Shown: in pieces, positions 43,278-51,074 of the stretch
How positions within the stretch are numbered: position 1 is the first letter of the stretch
How the letters are laid out: every line of letters begins with the position of its first letter
NCBI RefSeq assembly: GCF_014395225.1
Contig: NZ_CP060723.1
Coordinates: 6,014,001-6,078,000, forward strand
Direction of reading: 5' to 3'
Origin: Pedobacter roseus
Lineage (GTDB): Bacteria > Bacteroidota > Bacteroidia > Sphingobacteriales > Sphingobacteriaceae
Length of the DNA: 64,000 nt
Made by a program: the position numbers and the translations under genes
The notes under the pieces: generated by a model
Seen by the model: the letters and a program-made list of their open reading frames with translations, nothing else
What the model was told of the DNA's origin: nothing
The model's database searches: none

Positions 43278-44810
43278 ATGAACTGTAAAAAACTATTTGG
43301 TGCAATCCTTATTGCGTCGTTGGCATTTGCTGCCTGCAAAAAAGATTCAACTGATGATCCTATTGTAGATCCCCCTGTTGAAGCTGTTGTTCCTGAAAAA
43401 ATCGATAGTTTTAAAGAAACGGCATTTATTGATTTAGGTGGAGAATTTGCTTCAGAAATTTCTGCTTACGATCCTTTAACCAAAAGATTGTTTGTAGTGA
43501 GCAATGATGGAGGGACGAAGGTTGATATTGTAGACATGAGTAAATACCCAACTATTACAAAATTGCAAACCTTAACTTTTGCAGTTAACGCTGGTATCAA
43601 TAGTGTGGCGGTTAATAACGGTTTATTGGCAATAGCTTTAAATGGTGCAAATCCGCAGGGAAATGGTGATGTTGTGGTACTCAAAACTTCAACGTTGGAA
43701 GAAGTTAAAAAAATCACCGTAGGTGCCATGCCTGATATGGTTACTTTTAGTCCGGATGGAAATTACATTTTATCAGCTAATGAAGGCGAACCGAATGACG
43801 CTTATACCGTTGACCCAAAGGGAACCGTTTCAATTATCAACATCAAGGATAACTACTCGGTAAAAACATTGGATTTTTCTGCTTTCGAATCGCAGAAAGC
43901 CACTTTGATCGCAGGTGGTTTCAGGATTTATGGTTTAAATGCCAGTTTTACGCAGGATATCGAGCCTGAATATATTGCGGTAAGTTCAGATTCTAAAAAA
44001 GCTTATGTAACCTTACAGGAAAATAATGGTGTTGCGGAGGTTGATATTGTTGCAGGAAGCATTACTAAAATCAATCCATTGGGCACTAGAGATATCAGCC
44101 AGGCCGAAAATGCATTCGATGTAAGCGACAAAGACAGTAAAAAAGTTTTGGGCACTTGGCCAATTAAGGCTTTTTATCTGCCGGATGCCATTTCATACTT
44201 CACCACAGGTGGCAATGCTTATTTGGCTTTAGCCAATGAGGGCGATACCAGGGCATGGAAAGGTTATGACGAAGAAGTACGCGTGAAAAGTTTAACACTC
44301 GATCCTGTTAAATTCCCTAATGCTGCATCACTAAAATTAGATGAAAACCTGGGCAGATTAACTATAAGTAAAGCTTTTGGCGATACTGATGGCGATGGTG
44401 ATTATGATGAATTATATGCAACAGGTGGAAGAAGTCTGAGCATTATTAACGCCAATACAGGTGCTTTGGTTGCCAATATTGGTAAAGATTTAGAGCAAAG
44501 GGTAATTGATGCAGGCAAATACGATGACGATCGTTCAGACAATAAAGGTGTAGAAGTAGAAGGTGTTACCGTTGCGCAGGTTAACGGACAAACACTGGCT
44601 TTTATCGGTATGGAGCGCGTAGATATGATTGCTGTTTACGATGTGACCACACCTGGTTCTCCTAAATTTGTGCAATTGTTCTCTACAGGTGATGCACCTG
44701 AAGGTTTACTCTTTGTAAAACCAAAAGACAGTCCTAACGGAAGAAGTTTATTAATCGTTTCAAATGAAGCTGATGGCACTGTTCGGTTCTATCAACCCGA
44801 TAAAATATAG
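43278..44810 (+). CDS. Choice-of-anchor I family lipoprotein
   Basis: From ATG 43278 the product is 510 residues with a lipoprotein signal (LAFAACKKDST). An in-frame ATG at 43239 is rejected because it has no signal peptide. The NYILSANEGEPNDAYTVDPKGTVSIINI pattern, SFTQDIEPEYIAVSSDSKKAYVTLQENNGVAEVDI and NKGVEVEGVTVAQVNGQTLAFIGMERVDMIAVYDV are characteristic of the choice-of-anchor I proteins (a beta-propeller related to alkaline phosphatase-associated proteins). It is exported and lipid-anchored; no enzyme activity is shown. Confidence 0.88.
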   Translation: MNCKKLFGAILIASLAFAACKKDSTDDPIVDPPVEAVVPEKIDSFKETAFIDLGGEFASEISAYDPLTKRLFVVSNDGGTKVDIVDMSKYPTITKLQTLTFAVNAGINSVAVNNGLLAIALNGANPQGNGDVVVLKTSTLEEVKKITVGAMPDMVTFSPDGNYILSANEGEPNDAYTVDPKGTVSIINIKDNYSVKTLDFSAFESQKATLIAGGFRIYGLNASFTQDIEPEYIAVSSDSKKAYVTLQENNGVAEVDIVAGSITKINPLGTRDISQAENAFDVSDKDSKKVLGTWPIKAFYLPDAISYFTTGGNAYLALANEGDTRAWKGYDEEVRVKSLTLDPVKFPNAASLKLDENLGRLTISKAFGDTDGDGDYDELYATGGRSLSIINANTGALVANIGKDLEQRVIDAGKYDDDRSDNKGVEVEGVTVAQVNGQTLAFIGMERVDMIAVYDVTTPGSPKFVQLFSTGDAPEGLLFVKPKDSPNGRSLLIVSNEADGTVRFYQPDKI

Positions 44811-44843
44811 TCGCTATCCCTACATTAATTATTATTATGTTTT

Positions 44844-44874
44844 AATCCCGGTATTTATATCGGGATTTTTTTTT
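44844..44874 (+). terminator. Terminator of the choice-of-anchor I gene
   Basis: AATCCCG (44844-44850) pairs with CGGGATT (44861-44867), followed by a T-run. The stem-loop is identical over 24 bases to that of lpdA at 43071-43094. Confidence 0.78.
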
Positions 44875-44880
44875 GATTTC

Positions 44881-44927
44881 AGAGTTGTCAACTTTAATAG
44901 CAGGTATGCTAATAAGTTGACAACTCT
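44881..44927. repeat. Dispersed hairpin repeat, copy 2
   Basis: AGAGTTGTCAACTT (44881-44894) pairs perfectly with AAGTTGACAACTCT (44914-44927), and AATAGCA/TGCTAAT extends the stem around GGTA. It shares the arm sequence and TTTAATAG with the hairpin at 3608-3654. It sits between the terminator and the TPP riboswitch. Confidence 0.65.
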
Positions 44928-44989
44928 TTAATTTTTCTATTCCCTACAATCGTGTAATCAAAGTTTAAGCCCTATATTGCGCTACAAAA

Positions 44990-45155
44990 TAAAACTTTAG
45001 GGGTGCCTTCAAATCGTTGGCTGAGAATATACCCATTTTGAGGTTAAACGGAGAAGGTAAAAAAGTAAGGGTAATGCCCTTTAGCCTTAAAACCCTCCTG
45101 CCATCAACCTCAAATGAACCTGATCCGGATAATGCCGGCGTAGGAAAATTAGTTT
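44990..45155 (+). promoter_or_regulatory. TPP riboswitch (THI element) upstream of thiD
   Basis: The 5' half has GGGGTGCC (45000-45007) and GGCTGAGAATATACCC (45019-45034). The 3' half has GAACCTGATCCGGATAATGC (45116-45135) and CGGCGTAGGAAAA. These are the conserved pyrimidine- and pyrophosphate-binding parts of the TPP aptamer. P1 can form from AAACT (44992-44996) and AGTTT (45151-45155). The P3 arm is extended, with about 80 bases between the halves. It lies about 75 bases before the thiD ATG and should lower expression of the thiD-tenA operon when thiamine pyrophosphate is high. Confidence 0.93.
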
Positions 45156-45229
45156 GTCTGCACATTTGCATATCATGCATTCTGCATTTGAAGACTCCTG
45201 AAGTTATATCACAAAACGTAGTCTTTTTT

Positions 45230-46048
45230 ATGAATTATATTAATGTATTAACCATAGCTGGTTCCGATAGTGGGGGTGGGGCTGGTATCCAGGCCGATTT
45301 AAAAACCTTTTCTGCTCTGGGCTGCTTTGGTACTTCTGTCATTACCGCGGTAACTGCCCAAAATACAATGGGAGTGAGGTCGGTACATGGTATTCCTGCA
45401 GAAATGATTAAAGATCAGCTGCAGGCCGTACTCGAAGATATATTGCCAGTAGCCATTAAAATCGGAATGATCAACCGTGCCGAAGTGGTACAGGTAATTG
45501 AAAAAGAGCTAAAAGCTTACAATCAATCCGTTCCTGTTATTTTAGATCCGGTAATGGTTGCTACCAGCGGTCACCGCTTAATCGAACCCGATACCGTTAA
45601 CCAATTGGTGGAAAAATTGTTCCCCATCGTTAGGTTGGTTACACCAAATATAGATGAGGCCATAATTCTTTCGGGGCAAGAAATCCATAACCTCGATGAT
45701 ATGATTGCGGCAGGGAAGAAAATTGTGGAAAAAGGTGCAAAAGCAGTTTTGGTTAAAGGAGGTCATTTGGCTGGGCCGATTATTTACGATGTGCTCATTT
45801 CTGGTTCTGAAACTCCGGTGGTTTTAGAAAGTGCCTTTATTTCTTCTAAAAACCTGCATGGAACAGGCTGTACTTTATCATCAGCAATAGCTGCCGAAAT
45901 GGCGAAAGGCAACAATTTGTTATCTGCAATTGAAATCGCAAAAAAATACATCAGCAATGCGTTAAAAGCTGGTAGCGAAGTAAAAACAGGGCAAGGCAAC
46001 GGACCTTTAAATCATTTTTTTTACCCCCTAAAATTAATTGTACAATGA
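45230..46048 (+). CDS. thiD: Hydroxymethylpyrimidine/phosphomethylpyrimidine kinase
   Basis: This 272-residue ribokinase-fold enzyme phosphorylates HMP and HMP-P in thiamine biosynthesis and salvage. NVLTIAGSDSGGGAGIQADLKTFSALGCFGTSVITAVTAQNT opens the protein. VILDPVMVATSGHRL (about 102-116), VTPNIDEAIILSG (about 134-146) and the anion-hole GTGCTLSSAIA (about 210-220) are standard. The start is ATG 45230: the in-frame start at 45017 lies inside the riboswitch and is rejected. The stop overlaps the tenA start by four bases (ATGA), so they are coupled. Confidence 0.95.
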   Translation: MNYINVLTIAGSDSGGGAGIQADLKTFSALGCFGTSVITAVTAQNTMGVRSVHGIPAEMIKDQLQAVLEDILPVAIKIGMINRAEVVQVIEKELKAYNQSVPVILDPVMVATSGHRLIEPDTVNQLVEKLFPIVRLVTPNIDEAIILSGQEIHNLDDMIAAGKKIVEKGAKAVLVKGGHLAGPIIYDVLISGSETPVVLESAFISSKNLHGTGCTLSSAIAAEMAKGNNLLSAIEIAKKYISNALKAGSEVKTGQGNGPLNHFFYPLKLIVQ

Positions 46049-46698
46049 AGTGGAGCGAACAGGCCTGGGAAAGCGTTAAACCCATCTATAACAAAATTTT
46101 AACCATGCCATTTAATACCGAGCTGAGCAATGGCACCCTGCCCAAAGAAAAATTTATCTTCTATTTGGCGCAGGATGCCTATTACCTTTTAGAGTTTGGG
46201 CGGACATTAAGTACCATTAGTGGGCGTATGCAAGATGCAGAACTGGTTATGGCTTTCGCCGGGTTTTCTACAGGGGCAATTTTTGCCGAGCGGAGTTTAC
46301 ACGAAAGTTATTTTGTAGAATTTGGTTTACCAAATAAAGTAGAGCCTTCACCTGCTACACTTTTATATACCAATTATATCCTCAGTGAGGCAGCTTATGC
46401 CAGTGTAGAAGTGGCTGCTGCAGCCGTTCTTCCTTGTTTCTGGATTTATAAAGCAGTAGGCGATCATATTTTCGCACAACAAAATGGTGATCAAAATCCC
46501 TATAAAAGATGGATCGATATGTATGCCGGGCTAGAATTTGCTGCTGCAGTAGAAAAAGCTATTACCATTACCGATCAATTGGCAGAAGGGGCCAACGCTG
46601 CAACCCAGCAGAAAATGCTAAGCGCATTCGAAATGGCAACCAGGCTCGAATGGATGTTTTGGGATAGTGCTTACGAACTGGAAAAATGGAAAATCTAA
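46045..46698 (+). CDS. tenA: TenA family aminopyrimidine aminohydrolase (thiaminase II)
   Basis: This 217-residue all-helical enzyme hydrolyses aminopyrimidine breakdown products of thiamine so that they can be salvaged as HMP. The nucleophile Cys131 is present (VLPCFWIYKAVG), placing it in the TenA_C group. Asp44 (LAQDAYYLLEFGRTL) and a C-terminal glutamate in EMATRLEWMFWDSAY fit the active site. Length is normal. The overlap with thiD and the TPP riboswitch upstream show that it is part of a thiamine salvage operon. Confidence 0.94.
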   Translation: MKWSEQAWESVKPIYNKILTMPFNTELSNGTLPKEKFIFYLAQDAYYLLEFGRTLSTISGRMQDAELVMAFAGFSTGAIFAERSLHESYFVEFGLPNKVEPSPATLLYTNYILSEAAYASVEVAAAAVLPCFWIYKAVGDHIFAQQNGDQNPYKRWIDMYAGLEFAAAVEKAITITDQLAEGANAATQQKMLSAFEMATRLEWMFWDSAYELEKWKI

Positions 46699-46776
46699 CA
46701 TTTTAACCCTATTCTCTGCAATTATTTTGATATAAAATCAAAAAATAGTCGGTATTTCCAATAGATTTAAGGAACT

Positions 46777-48015
46777 TTGCAGCTTAATCTATTATTTAAA
46801 ACATCAATTTTGGAAGAAAGTACGCAAGGCAAGGAAATTTTAGTTAACCAAGAAAATACACCTGTATTTGCACAAAGCTCTCCAAAACAAGTCCGTTTAG
46901 CCATATCAGCCTTTTATTTTATGCAAGGGGTCTGTTTTGCAAGTTGGGCCAGTAGAATACCCACTTTTAAAGCTTCGATGGGTTTAAATGATGCAGAATT
47001 AGGCTCTATTCTATTTGCATTGCCAGCAGGACAGATCATTACCATGTTTTTTTCTGCAAAACTCACCACACATTTCGGTAGTAAAAAAATGCTCAGGGCA
47101 ACTGCGCCACTATATGCAATTGCCTTAACTTTTTTGGCCCTGGCAAGTACCGGTTGGCAGTTGGCCGCTTTTTTGGTGTTATTTGGCATTACCGGTAACC
47201 TTTGCAACATTGCCTTAAATACGCAGGGTGTTGCAGGCGAAAATTATTATGGCAAGCCGATTATGAGTTCTTTCCACGGTGCCTGGAGCATTGGGAACTT
47301 AACCGGAGCGCTAATTGCACTTGGTTTGGTGAATTTAAAATTAGGGATGTATACCCATTTTTGGATTATTGCCTTAATATCTTTAACCAATGTGGTGTTT
47401 AGCTCAAAAAAATTATTGAACTATAACAAACCTGATGTACCTGTAGAGAAAACAAAATTCTTTACCATGCCACAAGGTATCTTAGTGTTATTAGGGGTTA
47501 TCGCTTTTTGCAGTATGGCCACCGAAGGTACAATGTTCGATTGGAGTGCCATTTACTTTGAAGATGTAGTGAAATTGCCCCATAATAGAGCTATTATCGG
47601 TTACGCTTCGTTTATGTTTATGATGGCCAGCGGAAGGTTTTTAGGCGTTTATCTGATCAGTAAATTCGGACGTAAAAACCTGTTGCAAATTAGCGGTGCC
47701 ATTATATCAATTGGTATGGCCCTGGCCGTAATATTTCCCAATATTATTGTCGCTATTTTTGGTTTTATGCTTATCGGTCTGGGTGTTTCCAGTATCGTGC
47801 CCATGGTGTACAGTATAGCTGGTAATAACAAAAAAGTGCCTGCTGGTAAGGCCATTACCATGGTTTCGAGTATCGGGTATTTTGCTTTCCTGTTTGGTCC
47901 GCCTTTAATTGGTTATGTTTCGCAATTATCGAGTTTACGTTATTCTTTCGGGATTATTTCCGTTTTTGGCCTGCTGATTACTTTTTTGGTCACAAAAATA
48001 AAAGCTATAAACTAA
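46777..48015 (+). CDS. MFS transporter
   Basis: This 412-residue inner-membrane transporter has twelve predicted segments. No ATG is available near the 5' end; TTG 46777 and TTG 46810 are both possible starts, the second giving 401 residues. The N-terminal SPKQVRLAISAFYFMQGVCFASWASRIPTFK and the middle FHGAWSIGNLTGALIALGL resemble the YbjJ/FucP-like group. It starts 78 bases after tenA with no terminator between, so it may belong to the TPP-controlled unit and carry a thiamine precursor; this is inference. Confidence 0.88.
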   Translation: MQLNLLFKTSILEESTQGKEILVNQENTPVFAQSSPKQVRLAISAFYFMQGVCFASWASRIPTFKASMGLNDAELGSILFALPAGQIITMFFSAKLTTHFGSKKMLRATAPLYAIALTFLALASTGWQLAAFLVLFGITGNLCNIALNTQGVAGENYYGKPIMSSFHGAWSIGNLTGALIALGLVNLKLGMYTHFWIIALISLTNVVFSSKKLLNYNKPDVPVEKTKFFTMPQGILVLLGVIAFCSMATEGTMFDWSAIYFEDVVKLPHNRAIIGYASFMFMMASGRFLGVYLISKFGRKNLLQISGAIISIGMALAVIFPNIIVAIFGFMLIGLGVSSIVPMVYSIAGNNKKVPAGKAITMVSSIGYFAFLFGPPLIGYVSQLSSLRYSFGIISVFGLLITFLVTKIKAIN

Positions 48016-48442
48016 GATTTCATTCCTTAAAGAACATATCAATTATTTGAAGCGCAAGGTCAGTACAAAAAAATAAATTTTTTCCCGTTTTACGCTTGTA
48101 CGCTTTGCTTCCTCGTACCTCGTTGCTTCAGGGTACCGCTTCAACCGGGGCTAGGTGGCCAAAACAGTGTTTCATTTTCGGGGTTGCAGGGTGCAGAACC
48201 CCTGTCTCTAAACCCGATTGTAGCGGGCATCCCGATTTAAGCATTGTTGTTTTTTATTTTTTGGTATGCTTGCTTGTTTCACAGGTTTTATCGGGATAAA
48301 GCGCAAAGCGGGGCTACAAACCTCCATGAGCCACTATATGCTCATTTCCAAATCTTCAGATGCTAAATATGTCTTAATTTATTTTGGTGTTTAAAACACC
48401 AACCGATAAAATAATAAGCTTAAATTTTCTTCAATGTCTTAT
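48016..48442. other. Gene-free spacer of convergent genes with long repeat, copy B
   Basis: The spacer of 427 bases lies between the MFS gene and the exported gene at 48443, which face each other. The segment 48082-48245 (TTCCCGTTTTACGCTTGTAC, then TACCGCTTCAACCGGGGCTA) is copy B of the repeat at 29385-29600. No frame of note is present; the rest is AT-rich with no visible terminator. Confidence 0.6.
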
Positions 48443-49246
48443 CTATTCTTTCCTGATTATTCCATGTTCTTTCAGCGTAGCAACTGCAAGTTCGATCAAC
48501 CTGAAATTTTCTTCCTGATGCCCGTGCTGTACCTCTACATTAATATAGGGAATATTATTTTGCATGGCATAAACCGACAGTGAACCATCATTGGTTGCGA
48601 ATTTAGATTGCAGGATGACGTTAACATTTGCTTTTTTTAAACTGCTGAATAATCTTGGTTCGGTTACATAAATCAGGTCATCGCCATCCATCTGGAAGTT
48701 AATGTAAACAGAATCCGCAGTGCTGGCCAGATCGTACCCCGGCAAATAAGATGAAATACCAAAACCACCATCAGCATTATTATGTAAGGTTAAAAAATAC
48801 CCTGTAGCTTTCGGGTCGTAAAAATCAACAATTTGTTTGCCTGCGTTCAATATGGCTTTTTCAACTTCGTTAGAGCTGAACCGATCTTTCTTTAACCTGG
48901 TATTTACCCCCACTTCGGTGTAAATCGCATTGGGGTCAATACGATACTGATCGTCCATATAACTGAAATAGTAATCCCGAACGGCTCCATACTGACTGTC
49001 GATCAATTCGCCACCGTACCAACGGATATAATCAAAACCAGCTTTTACGCCGGTATCTTCATTATCATGTACCACCAAAAACTTTACGCCGTTAGGTTTG
49101 TAGCTGTATTTTACTAAGGTGATATCCAAATTGCAAAGTTTAATAAAGCTCGAATCGGTAGTCATCGCTGCAAAAACAGGAGGGTGTTGAGCTTTTACAA
49201 GGAGTGTAGAACAAATTAGGAACAGGCTAAGAATGATTTTGAACAT
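48443..49246 (-). CDS. Exported protein of unknown function, possible zinc hydrolase
   Basis: From ATG 49246 the product has 267 residues with a signal peptide ending LVKAQH. VKFLVVHDNEDTGVKAGFDYI (about residues 44-64), FLTLHNNADGGFGISSYLPG (about 140-159) and NIPYINVEVQHGHQEENFRLIELA (about 227-250) contain histidines and acids that look like a metal-hydrolase site (HDNEDTG, LHNN, EVQHGH). This resembles N-acetylmuramoyl-amidase- or N-formylglutamate-hydrolase-type folds only in style; no family is confirmed. It is predicted periplasmic. Confidence 0.6.
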   Translation of the reverse strand: MFKIILSLFLICSTLLVKAQHPPVFAAMTTDSSFIKLCNLDITLVKYSYKPNGVKFLVVHDNEDTGVKAGFDYIRWYGGELIDSQYGAVRDYYFSYMDDQYRIDPNAIYTEVGVNTRLKKDRFSSNEVEKAILNAGKQIVDFYDPKATGYFLTLHNNADGGFGISSYLPGYDLASTADSVYINFQMDGDDLIYVTEPRLFSSLKKANVNVILQSKFATNDGSLSVYAMQNNIPYINVEVQHGHQEENFRLIELAVATLKEHGIIRKE

Positions 49247-49419
49247 AATCCCTAATATACAATGTGAGCACATAATTTGTTTGGATACAGCATTGTAGAA
49301 TTATCCGCGCATGGTTGAGAACAAGTAATTTAAATGTACTTTTCGGCTTTCCCGTAAAAAAAAAATAATCAGGTCCGACTATTTCAGAAAATAGCTTATT
49401 GAAATAAAATTTATTATTT

Positions 49420-49510
49420 GCAGCCAAAACTATATATTTTACGCCTGTTTTGGCTGCAGATATTTTTTTATCAACAGCCAAAACTATATATTTGATGCGT
49501 GTTTTGGCTG
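49420..49510 (+). promoter_or_regulatory. Two near-identical palindromes upstream of the AAA ATPase gene
   Basis: GCAGCCAAAAC (49420-49430) pairs perfectly with GTTTTGGCTGC (49447-49457). CAGCCAAAAC (49475-49484) pairs perfectly with GTTTTGGCTG (49501-49510). The units are direct repeats with a 54-base period and share ACTATATATTT in the loop. They lie 39 bases before the ATG. They could be operators or attachment-like sites. Confidence 0.65.
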
Positions 49511-49548
49511 CGGATAAAATTGTTTTTCATCCTTAACATTAAAAAAAA

Positions 49549-50982
49549 ATGGAATTACTTATTGGAAGAATAGCGGAGAAAAAAATATTATCAGAGGCGC
49601 TTGCCTCGTCCTCATCAGAGCTATTGGCGGTATTTGGCAGGAGAAGGGTCGGAAAAACTTTCCTGATCCGCTCAGTCTTCCGGAAACAGCTCATTTTTGA
49701 GCTTTCGGGAGTTCATGATGCTAATGCTGCCGAACAACTACTTAATTTTAGCAAGGCCATTGCAGATGCATTAGGTTCACCATTAACTCCTGCAGCTCCC
49801 AAGAACTGGGCAGAAGCTTTTTGGCAACTCAGAGAATTTGCAGCCCCTATACTTAAGAAAAGAAAAGCTGTAATTTTCTTTGACGAGTTCCCTTGGCTAA
49901 GTTCACATAAATCAGGCTTTCTTTCTGCATTTGAATATTTTTGGAACCAATGGGCCTCACAACAGCCGAATCTGATTGTTGCGATATGTGGATCTGCTGC
50001 CACCTGGATGATTAAAAAAGTTGTAAACAATAAAGGAGGCCTGCACAATCGGTTGACACGAAAAATACGCCTGTTACCTTTCACTTTGCATGAGACAGAA
50101 CAGTACCTAAAAAGCAATAATATCCATATTGACCGTTACCAGATACTGACCATTTTTATGGCAATGGGCGGGGTGCCACATTATTTGAAAGAAATCAAAA
50201 AAGGGGAAAGTGCTACTCAGGCCATCGACAGGCTTTGCTTCACTAAGGATGGCCTCCTTTCAACAGAATTCGCAAACCTTTACCGCTCGCTGTTCGAAAA
50301 CGCAGACAGGCACATTTCGGTAGTTAAAGCACTTGCAGAAAAACCATCAGGATTAACAAGAAACGAAATCATTGCGGTATGTAACCTGCAGAGTGGGGGG
50401 ACTACCAGTCTTTTACTCGAGGAACTTGTGGAGTCTGGTTTCATTACTCCGCACCTGCCTTTTCAAAAGAATGCTAATCAGAGCATTTACAAACTCAGCG
50501 ACGAATACAGCCTTTTCTATCTTAAATTTATCGAACATTCCCGTGCCACCGGTGCAGGCACATGGCTAAAAAAATCATCAACGTCTTCCTGGAGGAGCTG
50601 GAGTGGCTATGCCTTTGAAGGGATTTGCATGAAACATACCGACAAGATTAAGCAGGCACTGGGTATTTCCGGAGTATTTACTGAAACATCAGCCTGGCGA
50701 CATGCTCCAAAAGATGGAAATGGTGCACAAGTCGATCTGTTGTTAGACAGACAAGATAATGTGATCAGCGTATGTGAAATGAAATTTTCAAATACTGAGT
50801 TCGCAATAGATAAAGCTTACGCTGCAGAGTTACAATACAAACTTGAGATATTCCGTCGGCAAAGCAAAACCAAAAAAGCATTATTTCTAGCCATGGTTAC
50901 AACCTATGGTGTTAAAAATAATATGTATTCTATTGGCCTGGTGCAGAATGAAGTTACCATGAATGATTTGTTTTTGCCTTAG
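49549..50982 (+). CDS. Archaeal-type AAA ATPase with DUF234 C-terminal domain
   Basis: This 477-residue cytoplasmic ATPase carries Walker A FGRRRVGKT (residues 29-37) and Walker B AVIFFDEFPW (107-116, with Asp112 and Glu113), followed by the sensor region VAICGSAATWMIKK. The middle part (about 230-330, LAEKPSGLTRNEIIAVCN) looks like a winged helix. The C-terminal DUF234 domain (about 345-477, with DLLLDRQDNVISVCEMKFS) resembles a restriction-like nuclease fold. Such proteins occur singly in archaea and Bacteroidota and have no proven function; mobility or defence roles have been suggested. No partner gene is near. Confidence 0.86.
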   Translation: MELLIGRIAEKKILSEALASSSSELLAVFGRRRVGKTFLIRSVFRKQLIFELSGVHDANAAEQLLNFSKAIADALGSPLTPAAPKNWAEAFWQLREFAAPILKKRKAVIFFDEFPWLSSHKSGFLSAFEYFWNQWASQQPNLIVAICGSAATWMIKKVVNNKGGLHNRLTRKIRLLPFTLHETEQYLKSNNIHIDRYQILTIFMAMGGVPHYLKEIKKGESATQAIDRLCFTKDGLLSTEFANLYRSLFENADRHISVVKALAEKPSGLTRNEIIAVCNLQSGGTTSLLLEELVESGFITPHLPFQKNANQSIYKLSDEYSLFYLKFIEHSRATGAGTWLKKSSTSSWRSWSGYAFEGICMKHTDKIKQALGISGVFTETSAWRHAPKDGNGAQVDLLLDRQDNVISVCEMKFSNTEFAIDKAYAAELQYKLEIFRRQSKTKKALFLAMVTTYGVKNNMYSIGLVQNEVTMNDLFLP

Positions 50983-51022
50983 TATAATATATCAAGAGTT
51001 AAATGTGCTGCTTAAACTCCAC

Positions 51023-51050
51023 AAAAAAGCCCCGATTTTGGGTCGGGGCT
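51023..51050 (-). terminator. Terminator of the RND efflux operon
   Basis: AGCCCCGA (51028-51035) pairs perfectly with TCGGGGCT (51043-51050). On the minus strand it is followed by a T-run (the A-run at 51023-51028), 25 bases after the RND stop at 51075. Confidence 0.8.
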
Positions 51051-51074
51051 ATTGATTGTTAATATGGATGTTGA

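Noticed and set aside
45017..45229. In-frame N-terminal extension of thiD
   Set aside because: It would be translated through the TPP riboswitch aptamer; the ATG at 45230 begins the normal ThiD N-terminus.
49420..49510. CRISPR array
   Set aside because: There are only two units, each palindromic, with no cas gene near and no regular spacers.
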